DNA from: an uncultured Erysipelotrichaceae bacterium
GTDB lineage: Bacteria > Bacillota_I > Bacilli_A > RF39 > UBA660
Length of the DNA: 20,897 nt
Assembly (NCBI GenBank): GCA_951801995.1
Contig: CATOOY010000018.1
Span: 1-20,897 of the forward strand
Direction of reading: 5' to 3'
A program made the translations under genes and the position numbers. How positions within the stretch are numbered: position 1 is the first letter of the stretch; every line of letters begins with the position of its first letter. Below the pieces are notes generated by a model, which was not told the DNA's origin, made no database searches, and saw only the letters and a program-made list of their open reading frames with translations. Positions 1 to 7,262 of this stretch are shown one piece after another.

Positions 1-1989
1 TCTATATGGTGATTGTTCATAGTAATCATAGCATATTTTTCCATTATCTTCGTCTGTAATACTACTAATAAGTCCTTTATCATTATAAGTAAAAGTTGTT
101 TCCCCACTCTTTGTTACAATCTTCGTAAGTTTATTATCCGTATAATGTAAATATACTGTTTCACTTGGACTTATTACTGTAATTTTATCTGTTTCATATA
201 CAATATTTATCTCTGCATTATTCGCATCTACTACTTTTAAAATACGCATTTTATCGTCGTAAGAAATATTTATTTCACTGCCTGCTACATCTTTTATTTT
301 CGTTAAATATCCTGGAATACCATTTTTTGTAAAAATCATTTGATTTTCTTCTTTATCTCTCATGATAAATTCTGTTTCTTTTACTTCTACAGTCATTTCC
401 ATTCCATCTTCATCTTTAAAAACGTTATCTTCTTTAGTAAAATAATGAACAGCTCCACTTTCATCTACATATTCTAAGTATTCTTCCCCATCTAATGTTC
501 TTGGTTTTATTGTTTTTCTTAAGTTAAATTTACATCCCTTTCCAAATCCCTGATCAAATCCTGATAAAACATCATTCGTATTATAAACGAAACTTAAATT
601 TGCTGGAAGTTTTCCTCCAATAGTAGAACCAATATCAAAAATAGCCGTTAGATTCCCATTATAACTATTTACATATGAACTACCATTATCAAAATTTTGT
701 ACCTTATAATCCATATATGTTTGTAAACCATTTTGATTACGATATGTAATAGCTAATATAGGTTTAGGATTATTCCCTGATATTGTATTATTTTTTGAAA
801 AGAAAGCTGTTGAATTATCATTCATATATGATTCTACATTTTTTTTAAGTAAAATACCATAATTTGGTGTATTTGTATACCATTTCTTTACAAGATTAGT
901 TATATCATCTCCACATATACTAGGGTATATAACACCATCTATAACCTTGCTTCTTCTTGCTTGGAATGTCCCTTCTATTCTTTTATCATATTTATCATTC
1001 ATAGTATCCCAAGAAGCACTCATCTCATCCCAAGGTACTGTTACTCTATGGATATTTACTATATTCCAATAGTAACTCTCCTCATTAATAGGATAACCAA
1101 TAAGGTTCAAACTTGCATTTATGATTTGACTTCCTGTTTCTATGGTAGGGAGTTCAAACTTTAGTAGTCCTCTACAAATATAATCTTTTCCATCTTGTCT
1201 AATGGTATCTACCATTATATGATCATAATTATATCTTGCTGGGTCATCTATATCTCCAGGATAAATATATGTATCATATACACTATTATCTTTTCCACTA
1301 TTTGTAAATGTTGGATCTATAATAATTGGATATTTTAAATCTTTGTTATTTATTTCTGTTTTATTTATAATTAAATCTAATGTGTATTCATTTTCTTCTT
1401 TTCTAAGTTCATAACAGACTTCATTACATATCTTTCCCTCCTTATCTATTATATAAGGGGCTTCAAAATCAAAGGTATTTTTCCCATTTATACTTGCCTT
1501 TACACTTTTATCTTTATTTAAGATAAGCTCTAAATCTGTTTTAATAGAAAAAGTTATTTTATCTATTAGAGACTCTTTATTTTTAATAATAATATTTTCT
1601 TTTATTTTTTCTGGAAGAATATTATATTCTAAATCAATTCCATCCATTATATCTACATATTTTACATTTTGATATAATTTAGAAGAATTCTCTTCTTTTG
1701 TTAGATTTATACTATTTATATCTTTTATATCTATTTGGATAAAATGGTTATCTATTTCTATTTTGAAGAAATTAGACACACTTTTCTCTTTTAGAAAAAC
1801 TTTATAACTATTTTCTTTATTATAGAAATAATCCTTTTCCTTTACAAGTGTATTATCTATTTCTTCATATTCTTCTCCTTTTTTATAATGGATTACTTCA
1901 TCATATACTTTTGCAGTAATATTCCCATTTTTTAAAAGAAAATGCTTTTCTCTAGGTTTTCTTAAATCTTTTAATTCTATTTCATTCAC
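1..1989 (-). CDS. DNRLRE/RHS-repeat (WapA-like) giant protein, N-terminal part
   Basis: A continuous open frame runs from GTG at 1989 to the left edge, giving 663 residues with no stop, so the C-terminus (where such proteins carry a toxin or variable domain) lies outside the window. The GTG follows GAGGGTGAT at good spacing. Residues 1-60 resemble the region that normally follows the signal peptide in Firmicutes wall-associated RHS proteins (HYKKGEEYEEIDNTL), but no signal peptide or membrane segment precedes it. A DNRLRE-type beta domain spans about 225-415, beginning DPTFTNSGKDNSVYDTYI. The linker ITYRNQNGLQTYMDY and NSYNGNLTAIFDIG (about 415-455) lead into YD/RHS-like repeats from about 560 (YDDKMRILKVVDANNAEINI; FTYNDKGLISSITDEDNG). 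In this family the RHS part forms a shell around a C-terminal toxin. The gene lies 85 bp downstream of the tail-tip gene, probably in the same transcript. Absence of a Sec signal suggests another export route; that is inference. Confidence 0.85.
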   Translation of the reverse strand, partial: MNEIELKDLRKPREKHFLLKNGNITAKVYDEVIHYKKGEEYEEIDNTLVKEKDYFYNKENSYKVFLKEKSVSNFFKIEIDNHFIQIDIKDINSINLTKEENSSKLYQNVKYVDIMDGIDLEYNILPEKIKENIIIKNKESLIDKITFSIKTDLELILNKDKSVKASINGKNTFDFEAPYIIDKEGKICNEVCYELRKEENEYTLDLIINKTEINNKDLKYPIIIDPTFTNSGKDNSVYDTYIYPGDIDDPARYNYDHIMVDTIRQDGKDYICRGLLKFELPTIETGSQIINASLNLIGYPINEESYYWNIVNIHRVTVPWDEMSASWDTMNDKYDKRIEGTFQARRSKVIDGVIYPSICGDDITNLVKKWYTNTPNYGILLKKNVESYMNDNSTAFFSKNNTISGNNPKPILAITYRNQNGLQTYMDYKVQNFDNGSSYVNSYNGNLTAIFDIGSTIGGKLPANLSFVYNTNDVLSGFDQGFGKGCKFNLRKTIKPRTLDGEEYLEYVDESGAVHYFTKEDNVFKDEDGMEMTVEVKETEFIMRDKEENQMIFTKNGIPGYLTKIKDVAGSEINISYDDKMRILKVVDANNAEINIVYETDKITVISPSETVYLHYTDNKLTKIVTKSGETTFTYNDKGLISSITDEDNGKICYDYYEQSPYR

Positions 1990-2074
1990 TTTATCACCCT
2001 CATTCTTTTTTTGAAATAGTCAAAATTCTTTAGAAAACAAATAAATTTAATTTCTTATTTTTTTATTTTACTTT

Positions 2075-3181
2075 TTAAGCTATTCTCTTCCACATATATA
2101 CAGTTACATAAGGTGGCATATTATTATGGGCTGTAGATGTTCCTAAATTACCTGTAGTTACTTTTCCTCCAGCACTTCCATGTGTAACTCCAGATAACTT
2201 TAAAGCATAGTGAGTATTACCAGCTGGGATAGATTGATAAGGGTCAATACTACGCGCTGGATAATTCATTCCTAATCCTGGTAATACATCAATAGATACA
2301 TTAGGAAGCTCATTTTTTGTAAGTGTATGTACTTTTTCTCCTCCCATTTTTCCTACTTCATTAAATTCTGTTTGCGTAGTATCTACTCCTACTAACATTC
2401 TTCCTTCACTAAAAGCAAGCCAAGTTCCACCAAATCTTTCACTTGGATTTGTTTCATCTATGCTTAGATAAATAGAGCCAACTGGATATACTCTACTTAA
2501 AATTTCATTTATATTTATGTCATTATTTGGATCATCTACAATGTTTATACTTTTTACAATTAGGTTTCCTTCACTATCTAAACTAAATTTATTATTTTTA
2601 GAAGATAGACAGTCTATCGTTGCATGATTTACTTCTATATCCAAATGATTTTCATGTTTTGTGAAAGCATCTTTAAAATAAATATCATCTAGTGAGAAGT
2701 CACTAGGATTGTTTCTTTTTCTATCTTCATAAATGGAATGATTTAAAAAGAGTTTATTCAAATCATCGTTTTTGGGATAAATGAGTTCTATTTCAGCATT
2801 CTCATAGTTTGTATAAAGATAGTTTTCTCCTTCAAATAATGTAATAGAAGAATAATCTACTTCCTCATTTGTCTCAGTATCACATCTTTTTACATATGTT
2901 TTGATAAAGGAATCGTTATTTTCTAAAATAACATCTAGTAAAAAGATATCGCTTTCTCCATTTATATATTGTATAGGCTTTTCTAAATTAAAAAGATATG
3001 TTTTTCTTTCTTCTGTTTGATTTTCCCTATTGTTTTTATCTACATATACATATAAATCGTTTATAGAAGGAATAACTGTATTTTGATTTATTGTTATTTT
3101 TAGTTTTAATAAAGATGCATTTAAAGCATCTATAATATGGACTGTATCTGTTCCATTTAGCTTTTGATCATTTAAATTCAT
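2075..3181 (-). CDS. Phage tail-tip/collar (Gp10 C-terminal-like) protein
   Basis: Protein of 368-371 residues. The C-terminal third has the phage baseplate Gp10/tail-collar signature: VYPVGSIYLSIDETNPSERF, FGGTW, GRMLVGVD, GGEKVHTLTKNELP and a closing NNMPPYVTVYMWKRIA. In phage and phage-tail-like particles this domain forms the trimeric receptor-binding or adhesin tip. The N-terminal 220 residues are unrecognised, acidic and beta-rich. The DNA for the C-terminal domain is visibly less AT-rich than that for the N-terminus, as expected of a swapped tip module. Two starts are possible: GTG at 3190 sits only 3-4 nt after AAAGG, while ATG at 3181 sits 12 nt after it; I chose ATG. No terminase, capsid, sheath or tape-measure gene is nearby; the next gene encodes an RHS protein. 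Function as an adhesin or delivery tip is inference. Confidence 0.8.
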   Translation of the reverse strand: MNLNDQKLNGTDTVHIIDALNASLLKLKITINQNTVIPSINDLYVYVDKNNRENQTEERKTYLFNLEKPIQYINGESDIFLLDVILENNDSFIKTYVKRCDTETNEEVDYSSITLFEGENYLYTNYENAEIELIYPKNDDLNKLFLNHSIYEDRKRNNPSDFSLDDIYFKDAFTKHENHLDIEVNHATIDCLSSKNNKFSLDSEGNLIVKSINIVDDPNNDININEILSRVYPVGSIYLSIDETNPSERFGGTWLAFSEGRMLVGVDTTQTEFNEVGKMGGEKVHTLTKNELPNVSIDVLPGLGMNYPARSIDPYQSIPAGNTHYALKLSGVTHGSAGGKVTTGNLGTSTAHNNMPPYVTVYMWKRIA

Positions 3182-3244
3182 ATGAATCACAACCTTTCTT
3201 TACTTTATAAAAAGAAATTTTGATTTTATTTGTTTTTCTAAAGA

Positions 3245-3530
3245 TATCAAAGGTAGTAAAACGATTGATAGCAAATCAATTCCATAGGGCTTTTACCTTT
3301 CTGCCTCTAGCAGAACTACTTTCGTAGAAGTATCATTATACCTACTTTTCATCATCGCATTAAGAATAGCTATTTCTTATTTATAACCAAGTATTTCTCG
3401 CAAGCGTACTTGTTAAAGTGCTTAAAAAAGTAGGAACGTATTTTACTACTTATTATTCAGTTTTCAAAGAACACCTTGTTCAAATAAAAAGAACAAGCAA
3501 AAGGGATTTTACCCTCTCACTTGTTTCCTC
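3245..3530 (-). ncRNA. Candidate structured RNA upstream of the tail-tip gene
   Basis: This gene-free stretch is full of nested inverted repeats on the minus strand. They are: a 5' hairpin 3493-3497/3520-3524 with inner AGGG/CCCT; a 9-bp long-range helix 3426-3434/3341-3349 enclosing two hairpins (3388-3393/3407-3412 with inner CGC-AA-GCG, and 3361-3366/3374-3379); CUAC-GAAA-GUAG with a GNRA tetraloop (3316-3327); CUGC/GCAG (3301-3313); and a 3' arm 3249-3260/3291-3300 enclosing AUUGAU/AUCAAU (3264-3280). So many perfect helices plus a GNRA loop argue for a folded RNA rather than chance. It contains an rRNA-type boxA (separate entry). I do not recognise it as RNase P, tmRNA, SRP RNA or a named riboswitch. 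It could belong to one of the phage-associated RNA classes I cannot identify by eye. Ends are approximate. Confidence 0.6.
3459..3473 (-). promoter_or_regulatory. boxA-like antitermination sequence
   Basis: The minus strand reads TGTTCTTTGAAAACTGAATA. This matches the boxA element of low-GC Gram-positive rRNA operon leaders, bound by NusB/NusE to make RNA polymerase resist termination. There is no rRNA gene here; it lies inside the structured RNA, ahead of the tail-tip and RHS genes. The identity of the motif is seen; the antitermination role here is inferred. Confidence 0.55.
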
Positions 3531-3561
3531 ACTTAAAAGCAATTTTACGAAGTACTATTTT

Positions 3562-4038
3562 TTATTTTTTTAAATTTTGCTTTAATTTCCGTAATGCAGT
3601 ATTTAAAGTATATTGTACAGCCCTAATAGAAATATTATATTTGTTTGCAATTTCCTTTTGTGTCATTCCATAGAAATAGTAATCTATAATTCTTTCTTTT
3701 TGTGAATTTGGTAAATCTATAATAGCCTTTCTTATATTTTCTATTTCTATATGTTCTGAAACTAAAGATTCTACACTTTTTTGTTTTTTTCTGGCTCTTT
3801 TCATTAATTGTTCTTCATATAAAAAAGAATGTTCTATATGTCTATCATACTCATTTAACTCTTTTAAATCCAGTTTTTCAAAAGTATCCATTTCTTCATA
3901 TATTCTTTTGCTTATATGAATTCGTTGTATTTCTCCTTTTCCATCTTTAAATTCTACTAAATACTCTTTTTCTTCTTCATAATTCATTAATTTATAAGGG
4001 TTATCCTTATGTTTTCTCCGTTTCGGATTCTCTTTCAT
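3562..4038 (-). CDS. Phage/ICE-type sigma-70-like factor (region 4 HTH)
   Basis: 158 residues, very basic N-terminus. Residues about 22-75 (EYLVEFKDGKGEIQRIHISK, then the ELNEYDRHIEHS block) and the C-terminal helix-turn-helix (about 100-155: IRKAIIDLPNSQKERIIDYY, GMTQKEIANKYNISIRAVQ, LRKLKQNL) fit the small sigma-70 family factors found in clostridial prophages and integrative elements. Only region 4 is clear; region 2 is not obvious, so it may act as a late-gene activator of the ArpU kind rather than a complete sigma factor. Its start ATG follows GGAGGATATAG, and that SD lies in a 13-bp hairpin. It is transcribed towards the boxA/RNA, tail-tip and RHS genes, so it is the obvious candidate regulator of that block, comparable in role to the toxin/bacteriocin sigma factors TcdR and UviA (analogy only). 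Confidence 0.75.
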   Translation of the reverse strand: MKENPKRRKHKDNPYKLMNYEEEKEYLVEFKDGKGEIQRIHISKRIYEEMDTFEKLDLKELNEYDRHIEHSFLYEEQLMKRARKKQKSVESLVSEHIEIENIRKAIIDLPNSQKERIIDYYFYGMTQKEIANKYNISIRAVQYTLNTALRKLKQNLKK

Positions 4039-4201
4039 CTATATCCTCCAATCTATTTTTTTTGGAATAGATTGGAGGGGAACGACAATGAATTTGTAAA
4101 ACAAAAAAAGAGCGCCTTAATCTCTTATAGAGATTAAAAAATGCTCTTTTTGATTTCTTTTTTAGATAAATTATTTGATTCTTGTAGTATTTTTTTATCA
4201 T
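4007..4201 (-). CDS. Possible short leader ORF overlapping the sigma-factor start
   Basis: 64-codon frame starting ATG at 4201 after AGGAG at 8-nt spacing. It is Lys/Arg/Tyr-rich (MIKKYYKNQIIYLKKKSKRA) with no family resemblance. It reads through the 4105-4151 hairpin and through the SD-sequestering stem and stops 32 nt inside the sigma-factor gene. If translated, ribosomes would melt that stem and couple translation of the two frames. Its own SD partly pairs in a GTGGCT/AGCCAC hairpin (4206-4230). It may be a chance frame; only its position and SD support it. Confidence 0.25.
   Translation of the reverse strand: MIKKYYKNQIIYLKKKSKRAFFNLYKRLRRSFFVLQIHCRSPPIYSKKNRLEDIDERESETEKT
4045..4078 (-). 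promoter_or_regulatory. SD-sequestering hairpin of the sigma-factor gene
   Basis: Perfect 13-bp inverted repeat: CCTCCAATCTATT (minus strand, 4078-4066), an 8-nt loop, then AATAGATTGGAGG (4057-4045). The 3' arm contains the GGAGG Shine-Dalgarno of the sigma-factor gene, 6 nt before its ATG; the 5' arm carries the matching CCTCC. The folded mRNA should be poorly translated until the stem is opened. Confidence 0.7.
4105..4151. terminator. Bidirectional intrinsic terminator or attenuator
   Basis: AAAAAGAGC (4105-4113) pairs with GCTCTTTTT (4143-4151), and inside it TTAATCTCT (4117-4125) pairs with AGAGATTAA (4129-4137) around a 3-nt loop. U-tracts follow on both strands. It lies upstream of the sigma-factor gene, within the short leader frame, so it could be an attenuator or simply block read-through. 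Confidence 0.65.
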
Positions 4202-4447
4202 AATAGTGGCTCCTATTTAAGCAAAGCCACCAATAAAAATATAGAAAAATACTACTTAAAATCTATATTGTTTATAACAAGTAATAATATGAAAAACTCT
4301 TTTATTCTTACTACTACTTCTCCCTTTTTATTCTTTTATCACTCCTTTCTCATATATTACAGGTTTAATACTAGCAATGCCGAAATCTATTATACTCAAA
4401 AATATATTATTGTCTACACTAACTGTGCATATTCTTCGTTTTCAAAT
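4202..4447. other. AT-rich intergenic stretch without a supported gene
   Basis: No convincing coding frame. A plus-strand frame here is low-complexity and lacks an SD. The GTGGCT/AGCCAC hairpin at 4206-4230 and AT-rich tracts are the only structure seen. A promoter for the sigma-factor transcript should lie here, but I found no clear -35/-10 pair. Confidence 0.5.
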
Positions 4448-4450
4448 AAA

Positions 4451-4493
4451 AAAAGGCTATAATGAAAATGAATTGATTTCATTATAACCTTTT
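4451..4493 (-). terminator. Terminator downstream of tRNA-Arg
   Basis: AAAAGGcTATAATGAAA (4451-4467) pairs with TTTCATTATAaCCTTTT (4477-4493), with a single mismatch and a 9-nt loop. On the minus strand the stem is followed by an uninterrupted T run, 14 nt past the tRNA CCA end. Confidence 0.75.
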
Positions 4494-4506
4494 AAATTAT
4501 CAGAAA

Positions 4507-4583
4507 TGGTGTCCCCGAGAGGATTTGAACCTCTAATCTGTCGCTTAGGAGGCGACTGCATTTTCCACTTGTGCTACGAGGAC
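4507..4583 (-). tRNA. tRNA-Arg (CCU)
   Basis: 77-nt cloverleaf on the minus strand. Acceptor GTCCTCG pairs with CGGGGAC (one G-U). Anticodon stem GTCGC/GCGAC holds loop CTCCTAA, giving anticodon CCU (reads AGG). The T arm is AGAGG-TTCAAAT-CCTCT, and CCA is encoded. Confidence 0.95.
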
Positions 4584-4587
4584 ATTT

Positions 4588-4621
4588 ACTTTATTTTAGC
4601 ATATTATTTCTAAAATAAAGT
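4588..4621. repeat. 12-bp inverted repeat between tRNA-Arg and the glycosyltransferase gene
   Basis: ACTTTATTTTAG (4588-4599) and CTAAAATAAAGT (4610-4621) are perfect inverted repeats around a 10-nt loop. All pairs but one or two are A-T, so it is a weak terminator at best. It may end the glycosyltransferase transcript or overlap the tRNA promoter. Confidence 0.45.
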
Positions 4622-4668
4622 CATATTTAGCTAATATTTATAGTATATCATACTTTTCTTTATTTATA

Positions 4669-5895
4669 TTATTTATTTTCTTTCTTTCCAAAATGTTCTA
4701 TTTTCACCCAATTTATATTTTTTACTAATAATGCTTTTACAGCACATGGAATATATGTTACTAAAAAAATGGGATGATAAAATATTACTTTGATTTTTGT
4801 TAGCCATGTTATATTTAAATGGTCTTTTTCCTTTATAAAAATAAAAATTGTAATTCCTTGTAAAATAAAATAAATAGTTAATATAATAATTATACATTCT
4901 AATAAAAAATGAAATAATAAATTACTTTGAAAAATAAAACAAACAGTTATACAAAAAATATCGTATCCTAAATAAAACAAAATACCAGTTAAAATAAAGA
5001 CAATAGGCGTAATTCCAATTAAATCGTTTAATACACCTGAAGGAAAATCTTTTTTCATTAATGCTTTTCTCATTTTTGGTATATATTTATGTCTTACCTC
5101 CAAAAATCCTTTGATCCACCTTGTTCTTTGTATCATAGATATTTTTAAAGTACGTGGTTGTTCATCATAATAAATAGCTTTCTCATTATAACAAGATGGT
5201 ATATTTTCTACTGTACTATATAAGCTTAACTCATAATCTTCTGTTAGGGTATGAAATGGATAACCTTTTAAATCTTCTATTATTTCTCCTTTTATATAAA
5301 AACCTGTTCCTGATAATATAATACCTCTATTTTTTTTCATTCTATCCTTATTTAAAATAGTATTTAATAAAAGAAAGACTAAAGAAGAAGCGACTGCTGT
5401 TAAAGAATCATTGGGGTTTTTAGGATATCTATGTCCTATAGCAATTTTATACCCCTTCTTATAGGATAAAATCATTTCCTTTATAAAATTTTTATCTAAT
5501 ACATTATCTGCATCAAAAATAAAATAAAGATCATAGTACTTTTTCTGCTTTAAAATTTGCTTTATTCCTTCATCTAGGGCATATCCCTTTCTTTGGATCG
5601 TTGTAGTACGAAAAAGTGTAGAAAATCCTTTTTTCTGTGCTAATGAATAAGTAGGATCTTTTTTACTTTCCATTATTATATAAATATCTTCTTTTTTTAT
5701 TTTGATACTTTGTTTTTCAATACTATCTAATAACTCTTCTATTACAGCTGATTCATCACGAGCAGGAATTAAAACTGCTATTTTGGGTTCTTTTTCTTCT
5801 TTTTTTAATATTCTTTTTTTATTTCGGCTTATGCTTTGTACTATGAATAGAAAAATGCCAATACTTATTAAAAATAAACTAATACTTATAATCAT
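4669..5895 (-). CDS. Membrane-bound family 2 glycosyltransferase
   Basis: 408 residues. One N-terminal membrane helix (about 2-20) precedes a cytoplasmic GT2 domain, and three to four hydrophobic segments follow (about 285-385), the plan of processive polysaccharide or glycolipid synthases. Seen motifs: VLIPARDES (41-49), the metal-binding DAD of FDADN (127-131), GTGFY (196-200), TEDYEL (218-223) with the catalytic base, and QRTRW (256-260), which is the QxxRW motif. All catalytic positions are present, unlike in the second GT2 gene at 15143. It transfers a nucleotide-activated sugar at the inner face of the membrane; the substrate cannot be told. It overlaps the upstream CmpB-family gene by 4 bp (ATGA), so the two are translationally coupled. 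Confidence 0.9.
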   Translation of the reverse strand: MIISISLFLISIGIFLFIVQSISRNKKRILKKEEKEPKIAVLIPARDESAVIEELLDSIEKQSIKIKKEDIYIIMESKKDPTYSLAQKKGFSTLFRTTTIQRKGYALDEGIKQILKQKKYYDLYFIFDADNVLDKNFIKEMILSYKKGYKIAIGHRYPKNPNDSLTAVASSLVFLLLNTILNKDRMKKNRGIILSGTGFYIKGEIIEDLKGYPFHTLTEDYELSLYSTVENIPSCYNEKAIYYDEQPRTLKISMIQRTRWIKGFLEVRHKYIPKMRKALMKKDFPSGVLNDLIGITPIVFILTGILFYLGYDIFCITVCFIFQSNLLFHFLLECIIIILTIYFILQGITIFIFIKEKDHLNITWLTKIKVIFYHPIFLVTYIPCAVKALLVKNINWVKIEHFGKKENK

Positions 5896-6614
5896 TTTTT
5901 TCCTCTTTTTACTTTCATATTTGGGTAATATACCTTTAAAAATTCATCTGTATAATGTTTATCATAAAACTCCCCTATTTTTGTATATGGCTTTTTTCCC
6001 TCTCTACGCAAACTTTGTCTTAAAATTGCTGTAAAGGAAATAAGCATATCTAAACTTACTGTTATAAGAAGGAATCTTATGATTATTTTCCCTAATTTAT
6101 AAGGTATTTTTTCTATATAATTAGATAACTTTGGATAGAACTTTGTCGTAAAAAATAAACCTAATAATCCCCAAAAGACCATAAATGGTATGGTAGTTCT
6201 TCCTCCTATATTTAGAAAATGATTGCTATAGTTCCAAGAAGTTGTTTTAGTAAATGTTTCTTGTAAAATGCTCATTCCATATTCAAAGATGCCTCCAAAA
6301 ATAAATCCTTTAAAAAAAGTAATACTATTTTTTTTATGATTTCGGACTAATATATAGCAGATACATACTGTACCCAATCCATAAATAGGACTTAATGGTT
6401 CATATATAACACCTCTTCTAGAAGACCAATAAATACTTCCATCTGTTAAGTAGTGTGTAATTAAGTTTAATATTTGTTCATAGTAAACACCTAAAAAGGA
6501 ACTTATTACAAATATCAAAAATATCTTATCGAAGCACATTCCTTTTGCAAAAACTTTTTTTTCTGTTTTTATAGATTCTATCCAATTATTTATTCTTGTT
6601 TCTATATACATCAT
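5892..6614 (-). CDS. CmpB-family (putative ABC transporter type IV) membrane protein
   Basis: 240 residues with about five hydrophobic segments. Landmarks of the CmpB/PF06541-type membrane family are visible: SSFLGVYYEQILNLIT, a basic/Gly patch SSRRGVIYEPLSPIYGLGTV (about 83-102), GFIFGGIFEYGMSILQE and TTSWNYSNHFLNIGGRT. The C-terminal tail (about 205-240) is basic and cytoplasmic. The family's role is not firmly known despite its ABC-permease label, and no ATPase gene is next to it. An SD-like GGTGGAAG precedes ATGATG at 6614. It is coupled by a 4-bp overlap to the glycosyltransferase, which suggests a shared envelope function (inference). Confidence 0.75.
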   Translation of the reverse strand: MMYIETRINNWIESIKTEKKVFAKGMCFDKIFLIFVISSFLGVYYEQILNLITHYLTDGSIYWSSRRGVIYEPLSPIYGLGTVCICYILVRNHKKNSITFFKGFIFGGIFEYGMSILQETFTKTTSWNYSNHFLNIGGRTTIPFMVFWGLLGLFFTTKFYPKLSNYIEKIPYKLGKIIIRFLLITVSLDMLISFTAILRQSLRREGKKPYTKIGEFYDKHYTDEFLKVYYPNMKVKRGKK

Positions 6615-6663
6615 ACTTCCACCACTTTTATTTTATCATTGTATTTCTTTCTAGGCAATCCTA

Positions 6664-6702
6664 ACCATAAAAAAATAGTTAATGAGTATTAACTATTTTA
6701 TG
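6664..6702 (-). terminator. Intrinsic terminator at the 3' end of the HD gene
   Basis: CCATAAAA...ATAGTTAAT (from 6664) pairs with ATTAACTATTTTATGG (to 6702) in a long hairpin with a very short loop. It starts inside the last codons of the HD-domain gene and separates it from the CmpB/glycosyltransferase pair. Confidence 0.65.
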
Positions 6703-7196
6703 GTATTAAATAAAACAATCATGTAAATATTTACTATATAACTTAATTTATAGCCAAACTTCTTTACAAATTCTGCACTTCCTATAAATTTATCTACTAT
6801 GGTTACTACCCAGCTTTCAGCATATTTTGGAATAGAACAGTAAAATGGAAACATATGGGCATGTATAATATTTTCTTCTACTTCATTTAATGTAAAATTC
6901 TTTTCTGCTGTTTCTACAGCTTTTTTAGGATGGGTAAAGGTTGATATAAAGCGATCTTTAAAATTTCTCTCTTCTTTACTTAGAAAAAAATCGTGTAATA
7001 ATCCTGCTCGTGCTACTTCTTTATCACTTAATTTTAAGGCTTTTGCGATTTTATAAGAATAATAAGATACTTTTATAGAATGATCCATTCTTGTAATACC
7101 ATGATGCTCTATTTTTTCTATTTTTTGAAATTCAGAATCTTGTAAAATTTCTTGAACAATTTTCATATAATCTGTATCATAATAGAAATGTTTCAT
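6693..7196 (-). CDS. HD-domain phosphohydrolase
   Basis: 167 residues from the ATG at 7196, chosen because GAGGTGAGA lies just upstream; the longer frame from 7232 lacks an SD. The H...HD...H...D pattern of HD-superfamily metal-dependent phosphohydrolases is visible: MDHSIKVSYYSYKIAKAL, GLLHDFFLS, the IIHAHMFPF block and VTIVDKFIGS. Such proteins hydrolyse nucleotide or other phosphate esters; no substrate-specific domain is attached, so the substrate is unknown. It lies 66 bp downstream of the Rpe homologue on the same strand and may be co-transcribed with it. Confidence 0.85.
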   Translation of the reverse strand: MKHFYYDTDYMKIVQEILQDSEFQKIEKIEHHGITRMDHSIKVSYYSYKIAKALKLSDKEVARAGLLHDFFLSKEERNFKDRFISTFTHPKKAVETAEKNFTLNEVEENIIHAHMFPFYCSIPKYAESWVVTIVDKFIGSAEFVKKFGYKLSYIVNIYMIVLFNTIK

Positions 7197-7262
7197 TCTT
7201 CTCACCTCAAACGCTATACAACAGTATATCATATTTTTTTTAAAATGATTCTATTTTTTACA

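Noticed and set aside
961..1164. Short plus-strand frame
   Set aside because: It lies antisense to the DNRLRE domain of the large minus-strand gene and has no SD.
3245..3530. RNase P RNA, tmRNA or a group I/II intron
   Set aside because: No AGAGGAAAGTCC-type RNase P core, no tRNA-like ends with a tag frame, and no intron domain V or P7-like core.
1..4038. Complete prophage
   Set aside because: Only a sigma factor and a tail-tip protein are phage-like; no terminase, portal, capsid, tube or integrase is in the window, though the left side is not visible.
4175..4462. 95-residue plus-strand frame
   Set aside because: Low-complexity Tyr/Ser/Phe-rich product, no ribosome site, and it runs into the tRNA-Arg terminator.
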